Shown here: positions 41,491 through 50,497 of the stretch, piece after piece | Position numbering within the stretch: position 1 is the first letter of the stretch | Layout of the letters: each line of letters opens with the position of its first letter | NCBI GenBank assembly: GCA_937924805.1 | Contig: CALDTZ010000031.1 | Coordinates: forward strand, 1-64,000 | Origin: an uncultured Saprospiraceae bacterium | GTDB lineage: Bacteria > Bacteroidota > Bacteroidia > Chitinophagales > Saprospiraceae | DNA: 64,000 bases | Direction of reading: 5' to 3' | The notes under the pieces: generated by a model | Database searches by the model: none | What the model was told of the DNA's origin: nothing | The model's input: only the letters and a program-made list of their open reading frames with translations | Translations under genes and position numbers: made by a program

Positions 41491-43500
41491 ATGTATTTAT
41501 TGAAAAAGCTAATCCCTGTCTTATTTTTCTTGACAATAATGGCTTGTGTGCCAAATGAAAAAAAAGAAATAACAGAAATTAAAATTGACTTTAATGAAGC
41601 AGAAGCTCAAAAAATTCTTCAGTTTCAACTTGACCAAAACAAGGACAGTTTAATTTTATATTTCGATCATCCTAATCCAACTTTTAGGTATTTAGCAACC
41701 CAATCTTTTGCCTCATTTAAAGACAGTACTGCTTTACTTTTTTTAGAGAAAAAATTGAAAGATAAAAACCTTAAAATCAAAGCAGCTGCCGCCTATGCTA
41801 TTGGTCAAATAGGAAAGAAAAAAAGTATTCCTGCATTATTAGATGCTTTTAGACAAAGAGACACCATTTCTGTAGACAATATTTCAAATGCTTCAATTTT
41901 GGAAGCAGTTGGAAAAATTGGTGGATTAAAAGAATTGAAAGCACTGACATCAATTAGTACATACAGACCGTCAGATACTATGTTAGTTTCAAGTCATGCA
42001 AAGGCTATTTATAGATTAGCTATGAAAGGTTATAAAAGTGACAATGCGACGAAAATTATGACTAATTATGCGATAAGTCCTGAATTCCCAAGAAGTGCAA
42101 GACTATATGGAGCTCACTATTTAGCTAGATCAAAAGAATTGGATATTGAAATGACAAAATTTCAAATTGCAAAACAAGCCGTTAAAGAAATTGATATTGA
42201 AGTCCAATTGGCATTAATTACGTCTCTAAAGCACTCAAACAATGAAGAAATTCAATCAATTTTAAATAATGTACTTGGATCAGAAGTAGATTATAGAATT
42301 AAATGCAACGCACTTAAAACACTGCAAAGTTATCCTTACATTAATTCGATTGAAAAAGTGATTGCCTTTATAGATGATTCTAACCCTATGATAGCAGAGA
42401 GTGCAGTTCATTATATTTCGATAAAAGGAATCCCTGAGGATGCGTCTATTTATAGAGCAAAGGCAAAAACCATTAAAAATAGCCGAATTAAAGCAATGAT
42501 GTATGGAGCCTTATTGAAAGTAACTCCATATTACTATATAAAAACAAGGAACGCTATTAGATATGAAATTCAACAATGGTTAAAACAAGAAAAAGATGTT
42601 TATGTTAAGAGTTTATATTTTGACGCTCTCGGCAACGATATTGGTAGTTATGAGTTTTTATATGATCAAATAAAGGATAGTACAAACCAAATATTAATAA
42701 CAGCAGGTACTAGGTCTCTTGGAAAAATAGTTAATAACGACAAATTTGATGCACATTTTAAAGGAAGTTCAAGATATGCAAAGAATAAAATTGTAGATGC
42801 TATGATTGATATGATTCAAAAAGGAGATGTTGGTGCAATTACAGAAGCTAGTTTGGCTCTTTCTGTAGAGGGTAATAATATCGAGTCTAGTATTGATTCT
42901 ATGGAATATCTTATTAGGAGTAAGGAAAACTTGGTATTACCTAGAGATGTTGAGGCCTATATGGCATTAAATGATTTAATCAATAAGGTTACAAATCAAG
43001 ATGTGAAGTTTAACCCTTCAAGTAATTTGCCAAAGAAATTAAACTTTGATTTATTAAATGAAATTAATGATTCAACAACAGCACTAGTAAAAACAAATAA
43101 AGGCGTTTTTAAAATTAATTTTTTTAAAAATGAAACGCCTCAATCCGTCGCCAACTTTGTAGCTTTAAGTCAGGATGATTTTTTTGATGATAAAGTTTTT
43201 CATAGAGTAGTACCAAATTTTGTAATTCAAACAGGATGTCCAAGGGGAGATGGCTATGGAAGTTTAGATTATAATATACGTTCGGAATTGCCACAAAAAT
43301 ACTATGATGGAGAAGGCTATGTTGGTATGGCATCTGCTGGTAATCATACAGAATCAACCCAATGGTTTGTCACTCATTCGGCAACACCGCATTTGGATGG
43401 TAGATATACCATTTTTGGTAAAGTAATAGAAGGTATGGATGTCGTTCATAATATTACAGTTGGAGACAAAATATTAGATATAATTATTTCAAATAATTAA
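41491..43500 (+). CDS. HEAT-repeat cyclophilin lipoprotein (peptidyl-prolyl isomerase)
   Basis: A 669-residue lipoprotein (lipobox LTIMAC). Residues about 50-500 are HEAT-like helical repeats (KLKDKNLKIKAAAAYAIGQI; VAFIDDSNPMIAESAVHY-like units). Residues about 533-665 form a cyclophilin-type peptidyl-prolyl isomerase domain with VFHRVVPNFVIQTGCPRGDG and STQWFVTHSATPHLDGRYTI. The fusion would present the isomerase on a long scaffold in the periplasm, probably as an envelope folding factor. It has its own promoter and is followed by gcvT after 3 bp, an odd partner that seems to share only transcription. Confidence 0.9.
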   Translation: MYLLKKLIPVLFFLTIMACVPNEKKEITEIKIDFNEAEAQKILQFQLDQNKDSLILYFDHPNPTFRYLATQSFASFKDSTALLFLEKKLKDKNLKIKAAAAYAIGQIGKKKSIPALLDAFRQRDTISVDNISNASILEAVGKIGGLKELKALTSISTYRPSDTMLVSSHAKAIYRLAMKGYKSDNATKIMTNYAISPEFPRSARLYGAHYLARSKELDIEMTKFQIAKQAVKEIDIEVQLALITSLKHSNNEEIQSILNNVLGSEVDYRIKCNALKTLQSYPYINSIEKVIAFIDDSNPMIAESAVHYISIKGIPEDASIYRAKAKTIKNSRIKAMMYGALLKVTPYYYIKTRNAIRYEIQQWLKQEKDVYVKSLYFDALGNDIGSYEFLYDQIKDSTNQILITAGTRSLGKIVNNDKFDAHFKGSSRYAKNKIVDAMIDMIQKGDVGAITEASLALSVEGNNIESSIDSMEYLIRSKENLVLPRDVEAYMALNDLINKVTNQDVKFNPSSNLPKKLNFDLLNEINDSTTALVKTNKGVFKINFFKNETPQSVANFVALSQDDFFDDKVFHRVVPNFVIQTGCPRGDGYGSLDYNIRSELPQKYYDGEGYVGMASAGNHTESTQWFVTHSATPHLDGRYTIFGKVIEGMDVVHNITVGDKILDIIISNN

Positions 43501-43503
43501 AAG

Positions 43504-44613
43504 ATGAAAGAAACAACACTTGGTTCAATACATATTGGTTTAGGAGCAAAAATGGTTGAATTTGGAGGATTTAATATGCCTTTAGTATATACATCGATTA
43601 CAGAAGAGCACGAATGCGTACGAAAAAAGGTAGGTTTATTTGATGTATCTCACATGGGAGAATTTATTGTCAAAGGGAAAGAAGCCCAAGCATTCGTTCA
43701 AAAAATAAGTTCGAATGATGCTTCTATTTTAAAACCAGGAGATGCTCAATATAGTTGCTTACCTAATAGTGAAGGTGGAGTTGTTGATGATTTTTTAGTT
43801 TATAGATTACATGACGATCAGTGCAATGAAGGAGAGCAAGCATTTATGTTAGTTGTAAACGCTTCGAACATAGAAAAAGATTGGAATTGGTTGATGAAAG
43901 CGAATACGTTTGATACACGATTAATTGATATTTCTAATCAATCAAGTTTACTAGCATTGCAAGGACCTAAAGCAAAGGAAACACTTCAGAAAATAACAGA
44001 CGTTAATCTTGATAATATAGCATATTATCACTTTGAGAAAGGTTCAATTGAAGAATTAGATGATGTCATTATTTCTAATACTGGATATACGGGCTCAGGA
44101 GGCTTTGAATTATATATAAAAAATGAGAATGTAGCTGCTTTATGGGCTAAATTAATCGAAGCAGGGTCTGAATTTGGAATTATGCCAACAGGCCTAGGAG
44201 CAAGAGATACACTTAGGATGGAAATGGGGTTTTGTTTATATGGCCATGAATTAAATGATAGTATATCTCCATTAAATGCAGGATTATCTTGGATCGTTAA
44301 AACGAACAAAACAGATGATTTTTTCTCAAAAGAGTTTTTTATCAACCAAAAAGAAGAAGGAATTAAACAACGGTTGGTAGGTTTTGAAATGGAAGACCGA
44401 AGAGTGCCAAGACAAGGATATCTAATTTTAAATGAAGAAGGAGAAGAAATTGGAGTTGTAACTTCAGGCACTATGTCCCCAAGTTTGGATAAACCAATAG
44501 GGTTAGGTTTTGTTAAATCGTCTTTTAGAAAAAGTGGAACATCGATTCAAATTCAAATTCGAAATAAAAGATTTAAAGGCTTAGTTAAGAAGTTGCCATT
44601 ATATAAAGTATAA
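43504..44613 (+). CDS. gcvT: glycine cleavage system T protein (aminomethyltransferase)
   Basis: A 369-residue enzyme that moves the methylene group from the lipoylated H protein to tetrahydrofolate and releases ammonia. The N-terminus GAKMVEFGGFNMPLVYTS, then LFDVSHMGEF, and the central NTGYTGSGGFELY with GLGARDTLRMEMGFCLYG are standard. The C-terminal GVVTSGTMSPSLDKPIGLGF closes the family pattern. The other gcv genes are not in this window, as is usual in Bacteroidota, where they are dispersed. It follows the HEAT-cyclophilin gene after 3 bp. Confidence 0.97.
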   Translation: MKETTLGSIHIGLGAKMVEFGGFNMPLVYTSITEEHECVRKKVGLFDVSHMGEFIVKGKEAQAFVQKISSNDASILKPGDAQYSCLPNSEGGVVDDFLVYRLHDDQCNEGEQAFMLVVNASNIEKDWNWLMKANTFDTRLIDISNQSSLLALQGPKAKETLQKITDVNLDNIAYYHFEKGSIEELDDVIISNTGYTGSGGFELYIKNENVAALWAKLIEAGSEFGIMPTGLGARDTLRMEMGFCLYGHELNDSISPLNAGLSWIVKTNKTDDFFSKEFFINQKEEGIKQRLVGFEMEDRRVPRQGYLILNEEGEEIGVVTSGTMSPSLDKPIGLGFVKSSFRKSGTSIQIQIRNKRFKGLVKKLPLYKV

Positions 44614-44648
44614 ACTATTTTTTATTGCCTTTTTAAACAATATCGTTG

Positions 44649-44660
44649 TAAATGCATTTA
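44649..44660. promoter_or_regulatory. palindrome upstream of the GbsR-type regulator
   Basis: TAAATGCATTTA is a perfect 12-bp palindrome 22 bp before the regulator ATG. MarR/GbsR proteins bind palindromes of about this size, so it could be an autoregulatory operator. No binding evidence can be read directly from the sequence. Confidence 0.4.
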
Positions 44661-44681
44661 TAAAACAAATCCTTTTAATAA

Positions 44682-45179
44682 ATGCAATTCGAAGAGTCTA
44701 AACAAGAATTCGTAAAAAAGTGGGGTGATCTAGCGGTTAATTGGGGAACAAACAGGATTATGGGCCAGATACATGGATTATTGCTCATATCGAATAAACC
44801 GTTATGCACAGATTCAGTAATGTCTTTTCTAGATATTTCTAGAGGTAGTACCAATACAAATCTTCGTAATCTAGTTGATTGGGGTCTTGCATTCAAAGAG
44901 GCTTCGGAAAATAGAAAAGAATTTTTTACTGCAGAAAAAAGTATTTGGAAGATATTTTGTCAAATCGTAAAACATAGGAAAAAGAAAGAACTTGATCCAA
45001 TGACTGAGATATTAGACAAGATGATATGTTTAGATTGTAATTGTGATGATTCAAAAGAATTTGTAAAAGTAGTCAAGGATTTACAACACTTCTCCCAAAA
45101 AGCAGAAAAGGCATTAGATAATATTATTAAGGAAGAGCCAAGTTTTCTAGTTTCTACTTATTTGAAAATGCTCAACTAA
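44682..45179 (+). CDS. GbsR/MarR-family transcriptional regulator
   Basis: A 165-residue winged-helix regulator. The N-terminal region (FVKKWGDLAVNWGTNRIMGQ, then IHGLLLISNKPLCTDSV) and the recognition helix region (LDISRGSTNTNLRNLVDWGL) match GbsR-type MarR proteins, and a helical dimerisation tail follows. The relatives respond to choline or to unknown ligands. The segment CLDCNCDD in the tail (about residue 115) groups three cysteines and could sense metal or oxidation, but this is conjecture. It has its own upstream palindrome and is followed by the DUF1015 gene. Confidence 0.88.
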   Translation: MQFEESKQEFVKKWGDLAVNWGTNRIMGQIHGLLLISNKPLCTDSVMSFLDISRGSTNTNLRNLVDWGLAFKEASENRKEFFTAEKSIWKIFCQIVKHRKKKELDPMTEILDKMICLDCNCDDSKEFVKVVKDLQHFSQKAEKALDNIIKEEPSFLVSTYLKMLN

Positions 45180-45213
45180 ATATTTCAAAAAGATATTTTA
45201 GCAATCATATTCT

Positions 45214-45230
45214 CATTGTTAAGAACAATG
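45214..45230 (+). terminator. weak hairpin after the GbsR-type gene
   Basis: CATTGTT (45214-45220) and AACAATG (45224-45230) form a 7-bp stem with a 3-base loop, followed by CTTATTATTAATTTTTATTT. Its low GC content makes it a weak terminator candidate. Confidence 0.35.
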
Positions 45231-45273
45231 CTTATTATTAATTTTTATTTACAAATGATAATTAATAAGCAAA

Positions 45274-46371
45274 ATGAAAATTAAAACGTTCAAAGCTGTT
45301 TTACCAAATAACAAGCTAATATCTTCAGTAAAAACATTTACAGAAAACGTCAAAGAGGATTATCAAAGTTTGATGAAGAATGGAATGTTTCGAAAAGAAC
45401 TTAAAAGCGGCATTCTTGTCTATCAGATCGAATATAATTCTAAAAAATATCGAGGTATTGTTTGTGCATCAGATGTAAATGATTTGCAAAATGGAACGAT
45501 ACAAACACATGAAGATACATTGCCTGAAAAGGAACAAATGATGATTCAGATTTTATTGCAGCGTAACGCTATGGTAAAACCCGTTTTACTCACCTATCCA
45601 AGTAAGAAAAAAATAGAAACATTTGTAAATAAAATTGCAGAGACTAAAAAACCTATCACAGTTATAAATTATTCTCCCTCAGAAAAGCATTCAATTTTTG
45701 CATTGACAGAAATCCAGAAAAATAAAATTATTGAACTATTTGACACCGAGGTTAATAAAACAATGATTGCTGACGGTCATCATAGATGTTCTACTTCTAT
45801 TTTGATGCAAAAATCATCAAAACATAAAGAGAAATATAAAAAGCTATTAACCGCAATTTTTGCGAACGATCAATTAGATATACTTGATTTTAATAGAGTT
45901 ATCAACCTAAAAGGAATGATGGCACCACTTGAGTTTATGGCAAGGCTTTCAAAATATTGTAAAATTAAACCAATCAAGAAAAGAAAAAAGCCAAGAAAAA
46001 ACCATGTAATGACCATGTATTTAGAACAGACTTGGTACGAATTAAAATGGAAGAAAAAGTATACTAAAAAAGAGACTGCAATAGATCCAGCACTTTTTAA
46101 TACGCTCGTTCTAGAAACGATTCTAGGTGTTACAGATGTAAGAACAGATACGAGAATTAAATATTTTAGTGGAGAAGTTTCATTTGATAAATTTACAAGA
46201 ACAACCGATAATAATGAGCAAGGAGTTGGTTTCTTAATCTATCCACTTAATATGAATTATATTAATGGTGTAGCTAAAAGGAATGAAATTTTGCCTCCTA
46301 AAAGTAGTTACTTCGTACCGAGACTTAGAAATGGCTTAATTAATATGGATCTAGATGTAGAAACACAATAA
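45274..46371 (+). CDS. DUF1015-family protein
   Basis: A 365-residue cytosolic protein of the DUF1015 family, whose function is not established. Diagnostic segments are the N-terminal KAVLPN pattern and the IADGHHRCSTSILM motif near residue 168, plus GVTDVRTDTRIKYFSG in the C-terminal half. In many Bacteroidota this gene sits with serC and serA; here those genes are absent and an amidohydrolase gene follows after 2 bp. At 365 residues it is shorter than typical members (about 410), and the N-terminal RPFRGLRP-like motif of other DUF1015 proteins is missing, so it may be a divergent branch. Confidence 0.85.
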   Translation: MKIKTFKAVLPNNKLISSVKTFTENVKEDYQSLMKNGMFRKELKSGILVYQIEYNSKKYRGIVCASDVNDLQNGTIQTHEDTLPEKEQMMIQILLQRNAMVKPVLLTYPSKKKIETFVNKIAETKKPITVINYSPSEKHSIFALTEIQKNKIIELFDTEVNKTMIADGHHRCSTSILMQKSSKHKEKYKKLLTAIFANDQLDILDFNRVINLKGMMAPLEFMARLSKYCKIKPIKKRKKPRKNHVMTMYLEQTWYELKWKKKYTKKETAIDPALFNTLVLETILGVTDVRTDTRIKYFSGEVSFDKFTRTTDNNEQGVGFLIYPLNMNYINGVAKRNEILPPKSSYFVPRLRNGLINMDLDVETQ

Positions 46372-46373
46372 AC

Positions 46374-47555
46374 ATGAAGTATTTTTCTGCAGAATGTATT
46401 TACCCTATATGTTCACCTCCGGTAAAAAAGGGTGTTATCGTAACGGAAGATGATGGTACTATTGTTCGTTTATTGCCAAACAAACAAGGTATTTCGGAGG
46501 AAATCATGGAGATGAATGGCATTTTAGTTCCTGGTTTTATAAACACTCATTGTCATTTAGAACTTTCGCATCTTAAAAATAAAGTTCCTTCTGGAACAGG
46601 CTTACTCCCTTTTTTGGAAAAAGTGGTAAGTTTTAGAGATATGGACCAATCGATTATTGACGAAGAAATTAGAAAGAATGATGCTTATATGTATGATCAA
46701 GGTATCGTCGCTGTAGGGGATATTTCTAATAAATCGGATACAAAAAACATTAAATCAAGCTCAAAGATCAGGTATTATACATTTGTAGAGATGTTTGATT
46801 TTATGCAATCAAGTTTAACTCAGTCAATGATTGAGCAATACTCAGAGGTTTATATTCAACATGAACAAAACGAAAAGAATAGCAAAAGTTTCGTTCCACA
46901 TGCACCATACACAGTGAGTGATGAACTATATACATTTATTCGTTCAAAGAATTCAGATCAAGATACAGTCAGTGTACATAACCAAGAGACAAATGCTGAA
47001 AACGAATTGTTTATAAATGGAGAAGGGGATTTTTATCAATTTTACAAAAATTTTGGTTTTGACATATCAAGGTTTAAAAAAACAGGAAAATCATCCATTT
47101 TTAAGTTATTAGAAGTTTTAAACCCTTTTTCAAAAACACTATTTGTACATAATACTAAAACGAAGAAAGAAGATATTGAGGCTGCACATAATTGGTCAAA
47201 GAATGTATTTTGGGCTACTTGCCCCAATGCAAATCTATATATTGAAAATTCGCTCCCAGATTATAAACAGTTTATAGAAAAACAGGCAAACATGACAATA
47301 GGGACTGACAGTTTATCTTCAAACTGGCAGCTTAGTATTTGGGAAGAAATTAAAACCATTAAAAAATATAATAATTATATACCACTTGATACCCTCTTAG
47401 AGTGGGCAACATTGAACGGTGCTAGAGCTTTGTCATTTGACGATACTCTTGGTAGCTTTGAAATTGGTAAAAAACCAGGAATAGTTCATATTGACGTTCA
47501 GTGGAATGAAAATGATTTTGATATTCTTTCATCTAATCCGAGGCGATTAATTTAA
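46374..47555 (+). CDS. amidohydrolase-superfamily deaminase
   Basis: A 393-residue metal-dependent hydrolase of the amidohydrolase superfamily. The metal ligands fit the HxH motif NTHCHLEL (H59, H61), a later His in VHNQETNAE, and Asp in IGTDSLSSNW. The PGFINTHCHLELSHLKNKVP region resembles ATZ/TRZ-type deaminases acting on nucleoside-like or aminofutalosine-like compounds. The exact substrate is not determined, and no futalosine-pathway gene is adjacent. It follows the DUF1015 gene after 2 bp and overlaps the convergent GSCFA gene by 9 bp. Confidence 0.85.
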   Translation: MKYFSAECIYPICSPPVKKGVIVTEDDGTIVRLLPNKQGISEEIMEMNGILVPGFINTHCHLELSHLKNKVPSGTGLLPFLEKVVSFRDMDQSIIDEEIRKNDAYMYDQGIVAVGDISNKSDTKNIKSSSKIRYYTFVEMFDFMQSSLTQSMIEQYSEVYIQHEQNEKNSKSFVPHAPYTVSDELYTFIRSKNSDQDTVSVHNQETNAENELFINGEGDFYQFYKNFGFDISRFKKTGKSSIFKLLEVLNPFSKTLFVHNTKTKKEDIEAAHNWSKNVFWATCPNANLYIENSLPDYKQFIEKQANMTIGTDSLSSNWQLSIWEEIKTIKKYNNYIPLDTLLEWATLNGARALSFDDTLGSFEIGKKPGIVHIDVQWNENDFDILSSNPRRLI

Positions 47556-48527
47556 CTGACGTAACAGGGTGTCTTTTTCCGAATCAAAATTTAAACTTGG
47601 ATATTGTTCTATAAAACGGTCCAACTTTAACAAAGTGGATTGGATAAATTTTTGATGATTAGGGTGGTTGACATTAAATGGACGGTGGTTTAGATCTTTA
47701 CGGATTTTTTGAATTTCAGTAAAAAAACTGATTTCTTTTTCATCAAAGGCAGACTCAATAAACTTCGAGAAGATGTGAAGAATAGCTTGTTTGTTTGGGT
47801 GGATTAAATCCTCCTCGTAAAACCTATAATCCCTAAGTTCATCCATCAAAATTTCATATGATGGAAAATATGAGATGTTCTCATTTCTTTTTTGTAATTG
47901 GTCTATAGCTACCCTAAGGATGGATTTACTTAAATTATTTTCTTCAAACCCATCTTTAAGGTGTCTTATTGGACTAACCGTTAAAATGAAATGTTTTTCA
48001 GGTAATTTGTCAAAAAATGGCTGTAAATAATTTACAATATCATCAATGGACAATAATGTTTTATTGAATAAAGGAGAAGGTCTTTTATGACAATTATTTA
48101 CAATTGCACCTGTATCTACTCTTTTGTAAACCCATGCCGTTCCAAAACTGATAATAATATTATTCGCTTCAACAATCGTTTTTTTATGTAAATCAATTTC
48201 TCTATTTAATATTGAAAATAATTTTTCCTTCGAATGTTCACAAAAAGAAGAATGGAAATCATCATGAAAAAACAAATTATTTGATTCTATTATCTGATCT
48301 AAATTTACCTTCTTTACACCGATTAGGTAGTTTAGTAAATTGCCGATAGATACTGGGTTGTAAGCAATTTTAAGAGGATTCGTTTTGCTTATAATTTTAT
48401 GGTTGGAAAGAAGATTTCCAATATTATCAGCAAAGCAAGAACCAATATTTAGAAATGTATCAGATAGATGCAGCTTTTTGGCGAAATTTTTGGTCTTAAT
48501 AGGTGTAGACCAGTTTATCGGTGTCAT
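47547..48527 (-). CDS. GSCFA-domain protein
   Basis: A 326-residue protein of the GSCFA family, named for the conserved motif seen here as NIGSCFADNIGN near residue 28. The fold resembles SGNH hydrolases. The block VSIGNLLNYLIG and the C-terminal FYEEDLIHPNKQAILHIFSK support this, the latter giving a catalytic Asp-x-x-His like that of SGNH enzymes. The substrate is unknown. It converges on the amidohydrolase gene, and the two stop codons share a 9-bp overlap. There is about 170 bp of non-coding DNA between it and PorP. Confidence 0.85.
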   Translation of the reverse strand: MTPINWSTPIKTKNFAKKLHLSDTFLNIGSCFADNIGNLLSNHKIISKTNPLKIAYNPVSIGNLLNYLIGVKKVNLDQIIESNNLFFHDDFHSSFCEHSKEKLFSILNREIDLHKKTIVEANNIIISFGTAWVYKRVDTGAIVNNCHKRPSPLFNKTLLSIDDIVNYLQPFFDKLPEKHFILTVSPIRHLKDGFEENNLSKSILRVAIDQLQKRNENISYFPSYEILMDELRDYRFYEEDLIHPNKQAILHIFSKFIESAFDEKEISFFTEIQKIRKDLNHRPFNVNHPNHQKFIQSTLLKLDRFIEQYPSLNFDSEKDTLLRQLN

Positions 48528-48698
48528 ATTAGCATTAAAAGTTATAAAAGAAAAGAATATATGTTATTTAAAGCTCGATAAAGAATTTTTGTTTTATTTT
48601 TTTTGTAGGTTTAATACTTTACAACGCAGACACAAATTCTTAATTAGTTTTATTGCATATAAAAATTGCCTAAAAACCATTTAAAAATTATTAGCCTT

Positions 48699-49769
48699 AT
48701 GAATTTAAAGAAAATTTTACTCGGGTCCTTTTTTGTTCTTCTTAGTGCAAGCATGTGGGCTCAGGACATCCATTTTTCACAGTTCTATATGTCACCTCTA
48801 AATACAAATCCAGCTCTAACGGGTGTTATGAATTGTAATACTAGATTAATTGGTAACTATAGAAATCAATGGGCTGGTGTTTTAGGTGGAGATGCTTACA
48901 ACACATATTCTGTTTCATACGATCAAAAAGTTGCTGTTGGAAGAACAGACTATTTTGGAATTGGAGGATCGTTATGGAGTGATGTTGCAGGTCAACTATC
49001 TTTTGGTACTACCCAAGGAAGATTATCATTTGCATATAGTAAAAAGATGGGTGGTTATAGAGATCGATCAAGTTATCTTTCAATTGGTGCAGATGCAGCA
49101 GTTTCTCAACGACGTGTAAGACAGTCAGCAGAACAAATTTGGCCATCTGAGCATGATGGTTCTGGTGGTATTGATCCAGGACAAGGTGACCCAGGCATTA
49201 TTGGTGATTATGATTTTATCTATGCGGATTTAGCAGTAGGTTTAATGTGGTTTAGTATACTAGATAGAGATAACAATTTTTATGCTGGACTTGCATTGCA
49301 TCATATCAATCAACCGGACGTTACTTTCACAACAGATGGAAGTACTGTAGAACCATTATACAGTAGATTTACATTACATGGTGGAGGACAATTTTTACTT
49401 AAAAGAGGAACTTATCTAGTACCGGGAGCCGTATTTATGAGTCAAGGCTCACAAGTAGAATTAAACCTAGGTACAAGTTTGAGGTTTGCTCTAGGAAACC
49501 AAAGAGTAGTTTCTCAATCATGGGAAGCAGGTATTTGGTATAGGTTAGGAAATAGATATGTTGATGAAACATCTGTTAGCTTTTTCCACTCAGATGCCTT
49601 AATTTTCTCTACAAGATTTGATTATGATCAATTTGGTATTGGTTTTAGTTATGATTACAATGTATCAAAACTAAGACAAGGAGCTGCTGGAAATGGGTCG
49701 TTTGAATTTTCAATAAACTATTACATTTGTGGTCCAGAAAAAAGAGCCGTTTATTGCCCTAGATTCTAG
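48699..49769 (+). CDS. PorP/SprF-family type IX secretion membrane protein
   Basis: A 356-residue outer-membrane beta-barrel protein. It has a signal peptide (MNLKKILLGSFFVLLSASMW, then AQ) followed by the family start DIHFSQFYMSPLNTNPALTG. The barrel-like alternation continues to the C-terminus. PorP/SprF proteins are partners of large secreted T9SS adhesins such as SprB, helping their export or attachment. No SprB-like gene is adjacent. The frame extends 11 codons upstream, but ATG 48699-48701 gives the signal peptide. A strong terminator follows, so it is probably monocistronic. Confidence 0.92.
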   Translation: MNLKKILLGSFFVLLSASMWAQDIHFSQFYMSPLNTNPALTGVMNCNTRLIGNYRNQWAGVLGGDAYNTYSVSYDQKVAVGRTDYFGIGGSLWSDVAGQLSFGTTQGRLSFAYSKKMGGYRDRSSYLSIGADAAVSQRRVRQSAEQIWPSEHDGSGGIDPGQGDPGIIGDYDFIYADLAVGLMWFSILDRDNNFYAGLALHHINQPDVTFTTDGSTVEPLYSRFTLHGGGQFLLKRGTYLVPGAVFMSQGSQVELNLGTSLRFALGNQRVVSQSWEAGIWYRLGNRYVDETSVSFFHSDALIFSTRFDYDQFGIGFSYDYNVSKLRQGAAGNGSFEFSINYYICGPEKRAVYCPRF

Positions 49770-49799
49770 GATACTTATGAGATAAAAAGAATAATTTAG

Positions 49800-49834
49800 T
49801 CCTTGTATACGCTTTAGTATGCAAGGATTTTTTT
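49800..49834 (+). terminator. Rho-independent terminator after PorP
   Basis: TCCTTGTATAC (49800-49810) pairs with GTATGCAAGGA (49817-49827), with one G-T wobble and a 6-base loop, followed by a run of seven T. This is the most canonical terminator in the window. It also contains an ATG that could be mistaken for the start of the next gene. Confidence 0.92.
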
Positions 49835-49863
49835 ATCTTAAAAGTTCAACTAAAATAGACCCC

Positions 49864-50298
49864 ATGTTTGGATCAAAAAAGGCGGTAGATAATACTGTGA
49901 CAAATAGTACTCATAATACAGGAGCGACAAATAGCATTGTTCAAGGCACAATTATTGAAGGCGTAATTAGAGCAAATAATGATATACGAGTAGATGGATC
50001 ACTAAATGGTGAGCTTTTTTGTGAAGGTAGAGTCATTATAGGTAAAGAGGGTTATGTTGATGGGGAGATTAAATGTGAAAACGCTATCGTTGAAGGAAAG
50101 TTTAACGGTAAACTAGTAGTAACAGATACCCTGCAAGTCAAAGATACTGCAAACATAAAAGGTGATGTACAAACGGGTAATCTTGTAGTACAAGCAGGGG
50201 CAAAGTTCGATGTAAGTTGCGGTATGGGCAGTCAAAAAATAAAGAACATAAACGAAGGAAAAGACGACCAAGGAAAGCTCAAAAACGCAAATGCCTAA
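49864..50298 (+). CDS. bactofilin
   Basis: A 144-residue cytoskeletal protein that polymerises into non-polar filaments. The central beta-helix core is clear (SIVQGTIIEGVIRANNDIRV, then DGSLNGELFCEGRVIIGKEG and later hexapeptide-like turns). The tail (SCGMGSQKIKNINEGKDD) is disordered. The frame is open 15 codons further upstream, but those codons fall in the PorP terminator, so the ATG at 49864 is used. The stop overlaps the start of the AtpZ-like gene by 8 bp. It probably localises envelope or division enzymes. Confidence 0.93.
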   Translation: MFGSKKAVDNTVTNSTHNTGATNSIVQGTIIEGVIRANNDIRVDGSLNGELFCEGRVIIGKEGYVDGEIKCENAIVEGKFNGKLVVTDTLQVKDTANIKGDVQTGNLVVQAGAKFDVSCGMGSQKIKNINEGKDDQGKLKNANA

Positions 50299-50497
50299 GA
50301 AAAAAATAAAACCAGTAAATAACTATATGAAGTATGCTGGTTGGGGCACACAGTTATTTGTTTTTTTGTTTTTAGGTTTCTTTGTTGGTCAATATTTGGA
50401 TAGTTACCTTGGGTTTGAAAAACCATTTATAGGTATTTCCTTTGCTTTTATAGTATTAGGGTTTCAATTTTATAAACTTATTAAAGAACTAAGCTAA
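50291..50497 (+). CDS. AtpZ/AtpI-like small membrane protein
   Basis: A 68-residue protein with two membrane helices (GTQLFVFLFLGFFVGQYLDS and FIGISFAFIVLGFQFYKLI), joined by a short loop containing GFEKP. It matches the AtpZ/AtpI family, which assists F1Fo ATP synthase assembly or ion supply and usually precedes atpB. Here no ATP synthase gene follows. It overlaps the bactofilin gene by 8 bp, and the next gene starts in its TAATG stop-start. Confidence 0.85.
   Translation: MPKKKIKPVNNYMKYAGWGTQLFVFLFLGFFVGQYLDSYLGFEKPFIGISFAFIVLGFQFYKLIKELS

Noticed and set aside
49819..49863. Upstream ATG extending the bactofilin gene by 15 codons
   Set aside because: That ATG is inside the stem of the PorP terminator, and the added residues do not look like bactofilin.
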